A stretch of 64,000 nt of DNA from an uncultured Bradyrhizobium sp. (GTDB lineage: Bacteria; Pseudomonadota; Alphaproteobacteria; Rhizobiales; Xanthobacteraceae), in NCBI RefSeq assembly GCF_936928535.1, contig NZ_CAKZHY010000052.1:22503-86502 (forward strand), read 5' to 3'. This document shows, one piece after another, positions 26,582 to 34,549 of the stretch (positions are counted from its first letter, which is position 1; every line of letters starts with the position of its first letter). The notes below the pieces were generated by a model that was not told where the DNA came from, searched no databases, and saw only the letters and a program-made list of their open reading frames with translations. A program made the position numbers and the translations under genes.

Positions 26582-26797
26582 ATGGCAACGCCAAGCGTCA
26601 ACGCTATGAGTCAAGGCCGGGTATCCGCTGAGCCATCGCCTGCGAAGCTGGACGCTGCCCGCTGCCCGCCGATGTCGCATCAAAACTCCGGCAGCCACGG
26701 CTACGAAATGTATCCGCAGCAGTTCGTGCGGCTGATCGGCTGTCATGTCGCGCCGTCGCCGAGCCTGCGCAAGCGCCAGGACGAGAAGCTGCACTAG
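26582..26797 (+). CDS. hypothetical small protein behind a stress promoter
   Basis: The frame encodes 71 residues from the ATG at 26582, preceded at good distance by AAAGGGAG. The N-terminal half is Ser, Pro and Ala rich and the C-terminal half holds YEMYPQQFVRLIGCHVAPSPS and a charged tail RKRQDEKLH. There is no signal peptide or membrane segment, and no known domain that I can name. A perfect EcfG-type promoter lies upstream, so the protein is probably made in the general stress response. It is convergent with the 26809 gene. Confidence 0.65.
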   Translation: MATPSVNAMSQGRVSAEPSPAKLDAARCPPMSHQNSGSHGYEMYPQQFVRLIGCHVAPSPSLRKRQDEKLH

Positions 26798-26808
26798 CGC
26801 GGCCGCGC

Positions 26809-27189
26809 TCACGTCTCCGGTTTCGGCAGATCAATCCGAGCATGCGAGAACTCCGGCGGCCCTTCGGTCAGACGGCGAATGCGGCGTTCGCGTTCGTCTG
26901 CGGGCAAGGCGGGATCGAGCAGTCCCTCGATCTCGTGCACGGCGATCTCTTCGATCCTGGCGGCGTCGGATGCGATGGTGATTTGCTGTGAGGCCGACGC
27001 TGCCGGAGCGATCTTGAGACCCAGCTCGACCAGTTTGCAGATCGCACTTGCACGCGACAATTGCTGGGTCTCGGCCCAGGCGTCCACGGCCGCAGTCAGG
27101 TCTTCCGGCATCTTGACGGCACTGATGATGTCGAGGCCGGTACGTCGACGTACCGGACGGGCGGAATCCTTGTTGCCGAAGTCAGACAC
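26809..27189 (-). CDS. hypothetical protein with ribbon-helix-helix-like N-terminus
   Basis: The protein has 126 residues. The segment VKMPEDLTAAVDAWAETQQLSRASAICKLVELGLK (about 25-60) has the spacing of a ribbon-helix-helix DNA-binding domain: a short strand followed by two helices. The rest is charged and Ala rich, with LLDPALPADERERRIRRLTEGP in the C-terminal half. It could be a small regulator or an antitoxin without a visible toxin partner. The call is based on pattern alone. It is convergent with the small gene at 26582 and divergent from the DUF3095 gene. Confidence 0.6.
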   Translation of the reverse strand: MSDFGNKDSARPVRRRTGLDIISAVKMPEDLTAAVDAWAETQQLSRASAICKLVELGLKIAPAASASQQITIASDAARIEEIAVHEIEGLLDPALPADERERRIRRLTEGPPEFSHARIDLPKPET

Positions 27190-27417
27190 CCCTGATGTCC
27201 CGTGTCACCCATAGACAGTCAATCGTAAGCGTCATCCCCGACCTGCTGTTTGATGTCGATCAATGACGAGATGCGGCATTGCGGCGCGGCGCGACCTTGT
27301 CGTCCGGCACCATTTCGGCCAAAGATCAAGGCCTCGAATGGGACCGCTCGGGGTGAACCCGGATGGCTCCTGCCACGTATCTCGCTCGAATGCGTCCCAG
27401 CCATCCGGCATCGTCAG

Positions 27418-28569
27418 ATGAACTCAGGCGAATCCTTTTACAGCCGTATCCGTGTCTTCCGGGGCTTCACCAGCCTGATGGATCCCGCGCTGTATTCACC
27501 GCTGCCTGACGACTGGTGCATCGGCGTCGCCGATATCGTCGATTCCACGAAGGCCATCGCGGCGCAGCGCTACAAGGCGGTCAACATGGCCGGGGCCGCC
27601 GTGATCGCGGCGGTGACGAATGCCTTGGGAGGACGCGAATTTCCTTTCGTGTTCGGCGGAGATGGCGCGAGTTTTGCCGTTGCACCTGATGATCTCGCGC
27701 TGGCGCGCGAAGCGCTGGCCGCGACCGCGACCTGGGTGCGGGAAGACCTTGATCTGAAGATGCGGGTCGCGCTGGTACCCGTCAGTGCCATTCGCGCCAA
27801 GGGGCTCGACGTGCGCGTTGCGCGTTTCGGCCCGTCGGCCAATTTGTCCTATGCCATGTTCTCCGGCGGCGGGCTTGCCTGGGCTGACGCGGCGATGAAA
27901 CGCGGCGAGTTTGCCGTGGCCGAGGCGCCCCCGGGCACGCAGCCGGATCTCTCCGGCCTGTCCTGCCGCTTCGAGGTGATCCCGGCCTCGCGCGGATTGA
28001 TCCTTTCGGTGCTGGTGATGCCGGCTGCCGGGGTCGACCCGCGCGCCTTCCGCAGGGTGATCGAGGACATCATCCATCTGGTCGAGCGCAGTCCGGATGC
28101 GGGTCGCCCCGTGCCGCCGCAGGGGCCGCCGCTGAAATGGCCGCCGCAGGGGCTCGACTATGAGGCGCGGGCGACCCGTGGCGGGTCATTGTTCCAGCGC
28201 CGCGCCCGCCTGCTCGCCTTCACGTTTTTTGCCTATGTCCTGATGCGATTCGACATCAAGGCCGGCGGCTTCCTGCCAAAAGTCTACAAGCGCCAGGTGG
28301 TCGAGAATTCCGACTTCCGCAAATATGACGACGGCCTGCGCATGATCCTCGACTGCACGAGCGAGCTCGAGCGCGCCTTGAGCGATCGCCTCGCCACCGC
28401 TGCGCGCGACGGCGTCGTTCGCTATGGCCTCTATCAGCAGGACGCGGCGATGATGACTTGCTTCACGCCCTCGGCGCTGCGCAGTGATCATGTGCACTTC
28501 ATCGACGGCGCGCGCGGCGGCTATGCCTCGGCGGCTACGGTGCTGAAGACCATGGTGGCCGCGAGCTAG
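27418..28569 (+). CDS. DUF3095 family protein with cyclase-like motif layout
   Basis: The start chosen is the ATG at 27418 (MNSGESFYSR), giving 383 residues; a frame from 27250 adds 56 residues without conservation marks. Near the N-terminus VADIVDSTKAI (37-47) and FPFVFGGDGASFAV (75-88) mimic the two metal-aspartate regions of class III nucleotide cyclases (FxDIxGST and xxGD). The C-terminal part includes SDFRKYDDGLRMILDC and RYGLYQQDAAMMTCF. The family is uncharacterised. A nucleotide-binding or cyclase activity is a hypothesis from motif layout. It overlaps the stop of the convergent DUF2147 gene by four bases. Confidence 0.8.
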   Translation: MNSGESFYSRIRVFRGFTSLMDPALYSPLPDDWCIGVADIVDSTKAIAAQRYKAVNMAGAAVIAAVTNALGGREFPFVFGGDGASFAVAPDDLALAREALAATATWVREDLDLKMRVALVPVSAIRAKGLDVRVARFGPSANLSYAMFSGGGLAWADAAMKRGEFAVAEAPPGTQPDLSGLSCRFEVIPASRGLILSVLVMPAAGVDPRAFRRVIEDIIHLVERSPDAGRPVPPQGPPLKWPPQGLDYEARATRGGSLFQRRARLLAFTFFAYVLMRFDIKAGGFLPKVYKRQVVENSDFRKYDDGLRMILDCTSELERALSDRLATAARDGVVRYGLYQQDAAMMTCFTPSALRSDHVHFIDGARGGYASAATVLKTMVAAS

Positions 28570-29006
28570 CGTCCCGCCCGCGTCCAGGTTTCGCCGCCGC
28601 AGAGGGCGCCGACGCAGCCTTCGACCCGCAATGTTTCGACTGATGTCACCGTGATGCTGCTCGCATAGGTGTTGCCGTCGTCGGCATTGTAGATCTGGCC
28701 CGACCATTTGTTCGGTCCTGCGGGCTGCATGCCGGAGAACAGCGGCAGTCCGATCATCGACCGCTTGGCGAGTGCCGGATTGGGATTCTTGCTGTCAGTC
28801 GCGGGCTGCCCGGTCGCGGTGTCCATGGGCTCGCGCAGCCAGACGATATGGCCGCAGATGCCGCCGCCACATTTGCTGATTTTGACGCGGGCATCGCCCG
28901 CCTGGGTGAGCCAGGTCCCGCTCGCCCCGGCGCTCTGGGCCTGGACGGTCGTCGCGCCCGACAGGGCAGCCAGAAGGACGGCGAGAACGGCAAATCTGCG
29001 GGACAT
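28566..29006 (-). CDS. secreted DUF2147 family protein
   Basis: The protein has 146 residues. A signal peptide ends near VQA (MSRRFAVLAVLLAALSGATTVQA). The mature part has the DUF2147 signature: GTWLTQAGDARVKISKCGGGICGHIVWLREP, then NPNPALAKRSMIGLPLFSGM, then YNADDGNTYASSITV and VEGCVGALCGGETWTR, with conserved cysteines. It is a beta-barrel-like periplasmic protein of unknown role. The gene ends inside the end of the convergent DUF3095 gene. It stands alone on this strand. Confidence 0.88.
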   Translation of the reverse strand: MSRRFAVLAVLLAALSGATTVQAQSAGASGTWLTQAGDARVKISKCGGGICGHIVWLREPMDTATGQPATDSKNPNPALAKRSMIGLPLFSGMQPAGPNKWSGQIYNADDGNTYASSITVTSVETLRVEGCVGALCGGETWTRAGR

Positions 29007-29110
29007 GGGAAGGGGACCTCAGAATAGAGGCGTCTCAGTAGCAGCAAAATACAATCGTGCAACGCCTGATAGTATCAAATCCCCGCGCGCATCTGCCGCC
29101 GGCGAATCTC

Positions 29111-29638
29111 TCACCAGGGCAGGCCGCACAGGTCGATGGTGCCGAGGGTCGGTGCGCGCACGATGTTGAAGACATAGGGCGCCATGTGGTCGAAGCGGAT
29201 TCGTCCTTCCGGCTGCTCGCAATAGACCTCGCCTTTGAAGGGCAGCCAGCTGCGGGCCTGGTAGAATGCGAAATTGTGCGGCTCGCAGAACAGGATCGCA
29301 AAACGAACTGCCTCGTTGGCACGCATGGTATGCACCGCCGCGTCGATTGCCATCGTTGCATAGCCGCTATTACGGCGATCCTCGCGCGTGCAGACGCCGC
29401 CGATGCCGCCGACATGCACCTTCTGTCCATTCCAGGTGACCGTGCGGAAGTAGATGCCGACATGGCAGACGAGGCCATCCTCGGGTGTCTCGATCAGCAC
29501 GCGCGGATCGGCATTGGCCCATTTGACGTGGGCCCAGGACTTGCCCGCAATCTGCTGCGGTCCCCAGACCGCCTGATGCAGCGGTTCCGCGATCTTCCAC
29601 GAGGCATCGCCGTTGAGGATGTCGATCTCGATGCTCAT
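29111..29638 (-). CDS. GNAT family N-acetyltransferase, AAC(2')/NodA-like layout
   Basis: The protein has 175 residues. The acetyl-CoA region is HVGGIGGVCTREDRRNSGYATMAIDAAV, with the R-x-x-G/A pyrophosphate loop in RRNSGYA. The N-terminal LHQAVWGPQQIAGKSWAHVKWANADPRVLIE and the end GTIDLCGLPW recall the aminoglycoside 2'-N-acetyltransferase and NodA acyltransferase branches. It would transfer an acyl group to an amine in the cytoplasm. The substrate is unknown and resistance should not be assumed. It is a single gene, divergent from the superoxide dismutase. Confidence 0.8.
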   Translation of the reverse strand: MSIEIDILNGDASWKIAEPLHQAVWGPQQIAGKSWAHVKWANADPRVLIETPEDGLVCHVGIYFRTVTWNGQKVHVGGIGGVCTREDRRNSGYATMAIDAAVHTMRANEAVRFAILFCEPHNFAFYQARSWLPFKGEVYCEQPEGRIRFDHMAPYVFNIVRAPTLGTIDLCGLPW

Positions 29639-29812
29639 GGCCTTCTCTTTCGCCTCTTCGCGCCGTGGTAGGTTCGTTCTCCCATAAGCGCCTCAAAGGC
29701 AATGATATTTTGGAGTTCGTCGAAATGCTGCGCACGCGTGCGTCGATTTTATGCAATCCGGCCAAGCGGCCGCATGATCCAATTGCGCAAATTGGCGGTA
29801 TTTAACGGCGGC

Positions 29813-29838
29813 GGAACCTTCTATAAGGGGTGACCGTT
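29813..29838 (+). promoter_or_regulatory. candidate EcfG-type promoter of the superoxide dismutase gene
   Basis: GGAAC at 29813-29817 is followed by 17 bases and CGTTAC from 29835. The family consensus allows 16 or 17 bases. It lies about 35 bases upstream of the sodB start. A stress-induced dismutase is biologically sensible, but the longer spacing makes this weaker than the other two. Confidence 0.55.
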
Positions 29839-29873
29839 ACAACACGTTCCCCATCAGTTGCGGACAAGAACCC

Positions 29874-30470
29874 ATGACCTTTACGCTGCCCCCACTCCCT
29901 TACGCCTATGACGCCCTCGGCCAGTTTATGTCGAAGGAGACGCTGGAATTCCACCACGACAAGCATCATCAGGCCTACGTCACCAACGGCAACAACGCGC
30001 TCAAGGGCACCGAATGGGAAGGCAAGTCCCTTGAGGAGATCGTCAAGGGCTCGTTCGGCAAGAACCCCGCGGTGTTCAACAATGCCGGCCAGCACTACAA
30101 CCACATCCACTTCTGGAGCTGGATGAAGCCCAACGGCGGCGGCACCAAGCTGCCGGGCAAGCTCGAGAAGAAGATCAACGAGGACCTCGGCGGCTTCGAG
30201 AAGTTCAAGACCGATTTCCAGGCGGCTGGCGTCGGCCAGTTCGGCTCCGGCTGGTGCTGGCTCCAGGTCAAGAACGGCAAGCTCGAAATCGCCAAGACCC
30301 CGAACGGCGAGAATCCGCTGGTGCACGGCGCCACCCCGATCCTCGGCTGCGACGTCTGGGAGCACTCCTACTACATCGACTATCGCAACCGCCGTCCGGA
30401 CTATCTGAAGGCGTTCGTCGAGAACCTCGTGAACTGGGAATACGTCGAGTCCCTGTTCGACAAGGCGTAA
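29874..30470 (+). CDS. sodB: superoxide dismutase, Fe type (Fe/Mn family)
   Basis: The protein has 198 residues and no signal peptide, so it is cytoplasmic. Metal ligands are H27 (LEFHHDKHH), H77 (GQHYNHIHFW), D160 and H164 (CDVWEHSYYIDY). Q73 in the NNAGQ segment is at the position of the glutamine of iron enzymes, favouring Fe. It converts superoxide to peroxide and oxygen. It lies alone, with an EcfG-like promoter upstream and a strong terminator about 100 bases downstream after a repeat element. A Mn or dual-metal form cannot be excluded. Confidence 0.96.
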   Translation: MTFTLPPLPYAYDALGQFMSKETLEFHHDKHHQAYVTNGNNALKGTEWEGKSLEEIVKGSFGKNPAVFNNAGQHYNHIHFWSWMKPNGGGTKLPGKLEKKINEDLGGFEKFKTDFQAAGVGQFGSGWCWLQVKNGKLEIAKTPNGENPLVHGATPILGCDVWEHSYYIDYRNRRPDYLKAFVENLVNWEYVESLFDKA

Positions 30471-30478
30471 GGCTTGCT

Positions 30479-30556
30479 CGTCATTCCGGGGCGATGCGCA
30501 GCATCGAACCCGGAATCTCGAGATTCCGGGTTCGGCTACGCCGCCCCGGAATGACA
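30479..30556. repeat. intergenic inverted-repeat element (type A, copy 2)
   Basis: The outer arms cgtcattccggggcg and cgccccggaatgac are inverted copies, and the middle holds the palindrome cccggaatctcgagattccg. The same family is present at 8746 and 56602. It sits just after the sodB stop and would extend its transcript as a long hairpin ahead of the terminator. Confidence 0.82.
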
Positions 30557-30564
30557 CAAACAAA

Positions 30565-30593
30565 AGGCGGTCGCGGACGCGGCCGCCTTTTTT
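30565..30593 (+). terminator. rho-independent terminator after sodB
   Basis: AGGCGGTCGC and GCGGCCGCCT pair around GGAC with one G-T pair, followed directly by a run of six T. It separates sodB from the zinc operon. Confidence 0.85.
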
Positions 30594-30660
30594 GCTGTAC
30601 GGAATTGCCCGGCACAGAGCGCTTTGGGACCCCGCTTGAGCGAGGACGTGGACAGGCGTA

Positions 30661-30677
30661 ATGTTATAATATAACGT
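30661..30677. promoter_or_regulatory. Zur box of the zinc operon
   Basis: ATGTTATAATATAACGT is a near-perfect palindrome around GTTATAATATAAC (30663-30675), the known Zur-binding motif of alphaproteobacteria. It ends eight bases before the ATG of the first His-rich gene, so it overlaps the place where a ribosome site or transcription start is expected. Zur with zinc would repress the operon. Confidence 0.9.
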
Positions 30678-30684
30678 CTTGGAC

Positions 30685-30945
30685 ATGGTTCCCGCCGCGT
30701 CCCACCCCCATCATCACGACCATGCCCCGGGTCATTCTCCTGGCCAGACCCATGACCATTCCCACGACCACGGGCATTCGCACGGGCACGACCACACCCA
30801 TGCCCATGTCCACGATGCGGCCTCGCCGCATCCGGCGCAGGACGCGCCCTGGTCGATCCTGCGCATGACCATGGCAGGGCGCCTCTCGGCCGCGGTTGCC
30901 GCCTGTGCCGTGCTCTGGGGCATCGTCTTCTTGGCGATGAGGTGA
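30685..30945 (+). CDS. small His-rich single-pass membrane protein of the zinc operon
   Basis: The frame encodes 86 residues from the ATG at 30685; TTG at 30679 is an alternative start. Residues 1-50 hold 18 histidines in HxD/HxH runs, and a single membrane helix lies near 66-85 (GRLSAAVAACAVLWGIVFLAM). It follows the Zur box directly and its TGA ends two bases before the znuC ATG, so it leads the operon. A zinc-binding tail at the membrane could feed or buffer zinc for the ABC importer. The exact role and the start (there is no good ribosome site) are uncertain. Confidence 0.75.
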   Translation: MVPAASHPHHHDHAPGHSPGQTHDHSHDHGHSHGHDHTHAHVHDAASPHPAQDAPWSILRMTMAGRLSAAVAACAVLWGIVFLAMR

Positions 30946-30947
30946 CC

Positions 30948-31703
30948 ATGGCCCAGGTCGCATTCCGCAACGTCACGCTCGGCTATGACCGTCACCCGGC
31001 CGTGCATCATCTCAGTGGCGAGATCGCTTCAGGCGCGCTGGTCGCGGTGATCGGTCCCAACGGCGCCGGCAAATCGACCCTGTTGCGCGGCATCGTCGGC
31101 ATTCTCCGGCCGCTCGACGGCAGCATCCATCTCGGCGGGTTGGATGCCCGTGACATCGCCTATTTGCCGCAGAGCGCGGACATCGACCGCAGCTTCCCGA
31201 TCTCGGTGTTCGATTTCGTGAGTACCGGGTTGTGGCGCGGGACAGGCCTGTTCGGCGGCATCGGCAAGGCCGCGCGCGAAAAGATTCTTCGCGCGATCGC
31301 CTCGGTCGGCCTCAACGGCTTCGAGAACCGCCCCATCGGCACGCTTTCGGGCGGCCAAATGCAGCGGGTGTTGTTTGCGCGCGTGCTGCTCCAGGACGCG
31401 CGGCTGATCGTGCTCGACGAGCCCTTCAACGCCATCGACAGCAAGACCATTGCCGATCTGCTCGCGCTGGTGAAGCACTGGCATCACGAGGGCCGTACCG
31501 TGCTCGCAGCGCTGCACGACATGGAGATGGTGCGCAGCCACTTCAGCGAGACGCTGGTGCTCGCGCGCGGCCCCGTGGCCTGGGGCCCGACGGCGGAGGT
31601 GCTGACTCCTGAAAACCTGATGGTCGCGATGCGGATGTGCGAAGCGTTCGACGACAGCGCCACCGCCTGCGCGGCTGACGATGCGCGTTCGCGGGCGGCG
31701 TGA
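30948..31703 (+). CDS. znuC: zinc ABC transporter ATP-binding protein ZnuC
   Basis: The protein has 251 residues from the ATG at 30948. Walker A is GPNGAGKST at 36-44, the signature is LSGGQMQR, and Walker B is LIVLDEPFNAID. It powers import of a divalent metal with the permease that follows. The Zur box upstream points to zinc over manganese. It begins two bases after the stop of the His-rich peptide and lies six bases before the permease start. Confidence 0.94.
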   Translation: MAQVAFRNVTLGYDRHPAVHHLSGEIASGALVAVIGPNGAGKSTLLRGIVGILRPLDGSIHLGGLDARDIAYLPQSADIDRSFPISVFDFVSTGLWRGTGLFGGIGKAAREKILRAIASVGLNGFENRPIGTLSGGQMQRVLFARVLLQDARLIVLDEPFNAIDSKTIADLLALVKHWHHEGRTVLAALHDMEMVRSHFSETLVLARGPVAWGPTAEVLTPENLMVAMRMCEAFDDSATACAADDARSRAA

Positions 31704-31709
31704 TCCCAG

Positions 31710-32579
31710 ATGATTTATGACGCGCTGATCGGTCCATTCACCGAGTTCGAGTTCATGCGGCGCGCACTTGCTGCTGTCATCGCGCTGTCGCTGGCAGGCG
31801 CGCCGATCGGCGTGTTCCTGATGCTGCGGCGGATGAGCCTCGTCGGCGATGCCATGGCGCATGCGATCCTGCCCGGCGCCGCGGTCGGCTTCCTGCTCTC
31901 CGGCCTCAATCTGTTCGCGATGACGGCCGGCGGGCTGATTGCGGGCTTTGCGGTCGCGATCCTCGCTGGCGTGGTCGCGCGCTCGACCGGACTGAAGGAG
32001 GACGCATCGCTCGCGACCTTCTATCTGGCCTCGCTGGCGCTGGGCGTCACCATCGTCTCGATCAAGGGCACCAATATCGACCTGCTCCATGTCTTGTTCG
32101 GCAACATCCTCGCGATGGACGACCAGACGCTGCTGGTGGTCGCCTTCAACGCCACCGTGACGCTGCTGGTGCTCGCGGTGATCTATCGCCCGCTGGTCAT
32201 CGAGAGCGTCGATCCGCTATTCCTGCGCACGGTCAGCCGGGCCGGCGGCGCCGCGCATCTCGCCTTCCTCGCGCTGGTCGTGGTCAATCTCGTCAACGGC
32301 TTTCAGGCACTCGGCACGCTGCTCGCTGTCGGCCTGATGATCCTGCCAGCAGGCATTGCACGGTTCTGGTCCCGCGATCTCACGGTGATGATCTGCATCG
32401 CCGTCGTCGCGGCCGCGATCTCCGGCTATGCCGGCCTCGTGTTGTCATTCCAGACCCGCGTGCCCTCGGGCCCTGCGATCATTCTGGTGGCAACGGTGTT
32501 CTACATCGTCTCCGTCCTGTTCGGCCGCGTCGGCGGCATCGTCAGGCAGTTGTTTCCCGGCCGGCATCTAGAGGCGTGA
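31710..32579 (+). CDS. znuB: zinc ABC transporter permease ZnuB
   Basis: The protein has 289 residues and about eight membrane helices, including ALAAVIALSLAGAPIGVFLML, LFAMTAGGLIAGFAVAILAGV and LTVMICIAVVAAAISGYAGLVL. The pattern MSLVGDAMAHAILPGAAVGF is typical of ABC-3 family metal permeases. It forms the inner-membrane channel for ZnuC. It follows znuC by six bases and precedes the binding protein by two bases, so one transcript carries all three. Confidence 0.93.
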   Translation: MIYDALIGPFTEFEFMRRALAAVIALSLAGAPIGVFLMLRRMSLVGDAMAHAILPGAAVGFLLSGLNLFAMTAGGLIAGFAVAILAGVVARSTGLKEDASLATFYLASLALGVTIVSIKGTNIDLLHVLFGNILAMDDQTLLVVAFNATVTLLVLAVIYRPLVIESVDPLFLRTVSRAGGAAHLAFLALVVVNLVNGFQALGTLLAVGLMILPAGIARFWSRDLTVMICIAVVAAAISGYAGLVLSFQTRVPSGPAIILVATVFYIVSVLFGRVGGIVRQLFPGRHLEA

Positions 32580-32581
32580 CG

Positions 32582-33445
32582 ATGCGCGTCCTGCTGCTGT
32601 TTGCCCTGCTGCTGATCGGCTCGCCGTTGCACGCGGCTGAGCGGCTCAATGTCGTTGCGAGCTTCTCGATCCTCGGTGATTTCGTCCGCACGATCGGCGG
32701 CGACCGCATCAATCTGACCACGCTGGTTGGCCCCGACTGCGACGTCCACGTCTACACGCCGGCACCGGGCGACGCGAAACGAATCGCGGAGGCGAAGCTC
32801 GTCATCGTCAACGGGCTCGGGCTGGAAGGCTGGCTGCCGCGCCTCGTGCAATCCGCAGGCAGCAAGGCGCAGGTGGTGACCGCGAGCGCCGGCATCGCGC
32901 CCCTGAAGCTCGGCTCGGCCGCCGATCCGCATGCCTGGCAGTCCGTCCCCAACGCCAGGATGTACGTCACCGATATTGTCAATGCGCTGGCCGCCGCCGA
33001 TCCTGACGATGCGGATGTCTTCCGTACCCAGGCCAAGGCCTACCTGGAAAAGCTCGAAGCGCTCGACCGCGAGGTCCGCGACGCCGTCGCCAAAATTCCG
33101 GCCGAACGGCGCAAGGTGATCTCGACCCACGATGCCTTCGGCTATTTCGCCGCCGAATATGGCGTCCAGTTCGTGGCCCCCCTGGGCGTCTCCACGGAAA
33201 CCGAGCCCAGCGCGCGGGACATCGCCACCATTATCGGCCAGATCAGGGCCCAAAAGATCCCGGCGGTTTTTCTTGAAAATATCAGCGATGACCGCCTGAT
33301 CCGGCGGATCGCGGCCGAGACCGGCGCCAAGGTCGGCGGGACCCTGATTTCGGACAGTTTGACCGGCGAAAAGGGGCCTGCACCCACTTACATTGATATG
33401 GTCAGGCACAATATAAAGGCCCTGACCAGCGCGCTTGACCAATAG
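32582..33445 (+). CDS. znuA: zinc ABC transporter substrate-binding protein ZnuA
   Basis: The protein has 287 residues and a signal peptide (MRVLLLFALLLIGSPLHA). The likely metal ligands are H56 (CDVHVY), H117 (DPHAWQ), H183 (STHDAFGYF) and D258 (ISDSL), the cluster A-I layout. There is no His-rich loop inside the protein, unlike many ZnuA; the His-rich stretches are instead in the first gene and the GTPase of this operon. It captures metal in the periplasm for ZnuBC. Zinc is preferred because of the Zur box. Confidence 0.92.
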   Translation: MRVLLLFALLLIGSPLHAAERLNVVASFSILGDFVRTIGGDRINLTTLVGPDCDVHVYTPAPGDAKRIAEAKLVIVNGLGLEGWLPRLVQSAGSKAQVVTASAGIAPLKLGSAADPHAWQSVPNARMYVTDIVNALAAADPDDADVFRTQAKAYLEKLEALDREVRDAVAKIPAERRKVISTHDAFGYFAAEYGVQFVAPLGVSTETEPSARDIATIIGQIRAQKIPAVFLENISDDRLIRRIAAETGAKVGGTLISDSLTGEKGPAPTYIDMVRHNIKALTSALDQ

Positions 33446-33499
33446 GGCAGGGGGCCACCCCGCCGTGCGTCGCGCGGAAAAGCCCGACCCGGAGTTCTC

Positions 33500-34549
33500 A
33501 TGTCTGAAGCGACCGCCTCCAAAATACCCGTGACCGTCCTGACCGGTTATCTCGGTGCCGGCAAGACCACGCTCCTCAACCGCATCCTGTCGGAAAACCA
33601 CGGCAAGAAATACGCCGTCATCGTCAACGAATTCGGCGAGATCGGCATCGACAACGACCTCATCATCGGCGCCGACGAGGAAGTGTTCGAAATGAACAAC
33701 GGCTGCATCTGCTGCACCGTGCGCGGCGACCTCGTCCGCATCATGGACGGCCTGATGAAGCGCAAGGGCAAGTTCGACGCCATCATCGTCGAGACCACCG
33801 GCCTTGCCGATCCGGCGCCGGTCGCCCAGACCTTCTTCGTCGATGAGGACGTGCAGAAGAACGCCCGGCTCGATGCGGTGGTCACGGTCGCGGACGCAAA
33901 ATGGTTGTCCGACCGTTTGAAGGACGCGCCCGAAGCCAAGAACCAGATCGCCTTTGCCGACGTCATCGTGCTGAACAAGACCGATCTCGTGACCAAGCCG
34001 GAGCTTGCCGAGGTCGAGGCCCGCATCCGCGCCATCAACCCCTATGCGAAGCTGCATCGCACCGAGCGCTGCTCGGTGGCGCTGGCCGACGTGCTCGATC
34101 GCGGCGCGTTCGACCTCGACCGCATCCTCGACATCGAGCCCTCATTCCTGGAGGCCGACGATCATGACCACGATCATGATCATCACCACCATCACGACCA
34201 CGATCATCACCACCATGATCACGGCCATGGCCTGAAGCACTATCACGACGAGGACATGCAGTCGCTGTCGCTCAAGACCGACAAGCCGCTCGATCCGAAC
34301 GTGTTCATGCCCTGGCTGCAGAACCTGGTGCAGGTCGAGGGCGGCAAGATCCTGCGCTCGAAGGGCATCCTCGCCTTCCACGACGACGACGACCGCTACG
34401 TCTTCCAGGGCGTCCACATGATGCTGGAGGGCAACCACCAGCGGAAATGGAAGGACGGCGAGAAGCGCGAGAGCCGCCTCGTCTTCATCGGTCGCGAATT
34501 GCCGGAGAAGGCCATTCGCGAAGGCTTCGAGAGCTGCATCGTCTCGTGA
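33500..34549 (+). CDS. COG0523 (CobW/ZNG1-like) GTPase with His-rich region
   Basis: The protein has 349 residues. Walker A is GYLGAGKTT at 16-24, the metal motif is CICC at 69-72, and NKTD lies near 158. A His/Asp run at about 217-250 precedes the C-terminal CobW domain (VFMPWLQNLVQVEGGKILRSKGILAF). Zur-controlled COG0523 proteins act as zinc chaperones that deliver zinc to proteins in scarcity. It is in the Zur operon and its stop overlaps the next start by one base (TGATG). A B12-related role is unlikely because no cobalamin gene adjoins. Confidence 0.92.
   Translation: MSEATASKIPVTVLTGYLGAGKTTLLNRILSENHGKKYAVIVNEFGEIGIDNDLIIGADEEVFEMNNGCICCTVRGDLVRIMDGLMKRKGKFDAIIVETTGLADPAPVAQTFFVDEDVQKNARLDAVVTVADAKWLSDRLKDAPEAKNQIAFADVIVLNKTDLVTKPELAEVEARIRAINPYAKLHRTERCSVALADVLDRGAFDLDRILDIEPSFLEADDHDHDHDHHHHHDHDHHHHDHGHGLKHYHDEDMQSLSLKTDKPLDPNVFMPWLQNLVQVEGGKILRSKGILAFHDDDDRYVFQGVHMMLEGNHQRKWKDGEKRESRLVFIGRELPEKAIREGFESCIVS

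Noticed and set aside
29111..29638. Aminoglycoside resistance gene
   Set aside because: The similarity is only of general GNAT layout. Resistance cannot be inferred from it.
32501..34057. Minus-strand frame of 518 codons across znuA and the GTPase gene
   Set aside because: It spans two unrelated conserved genes on the other strand and has no family features.
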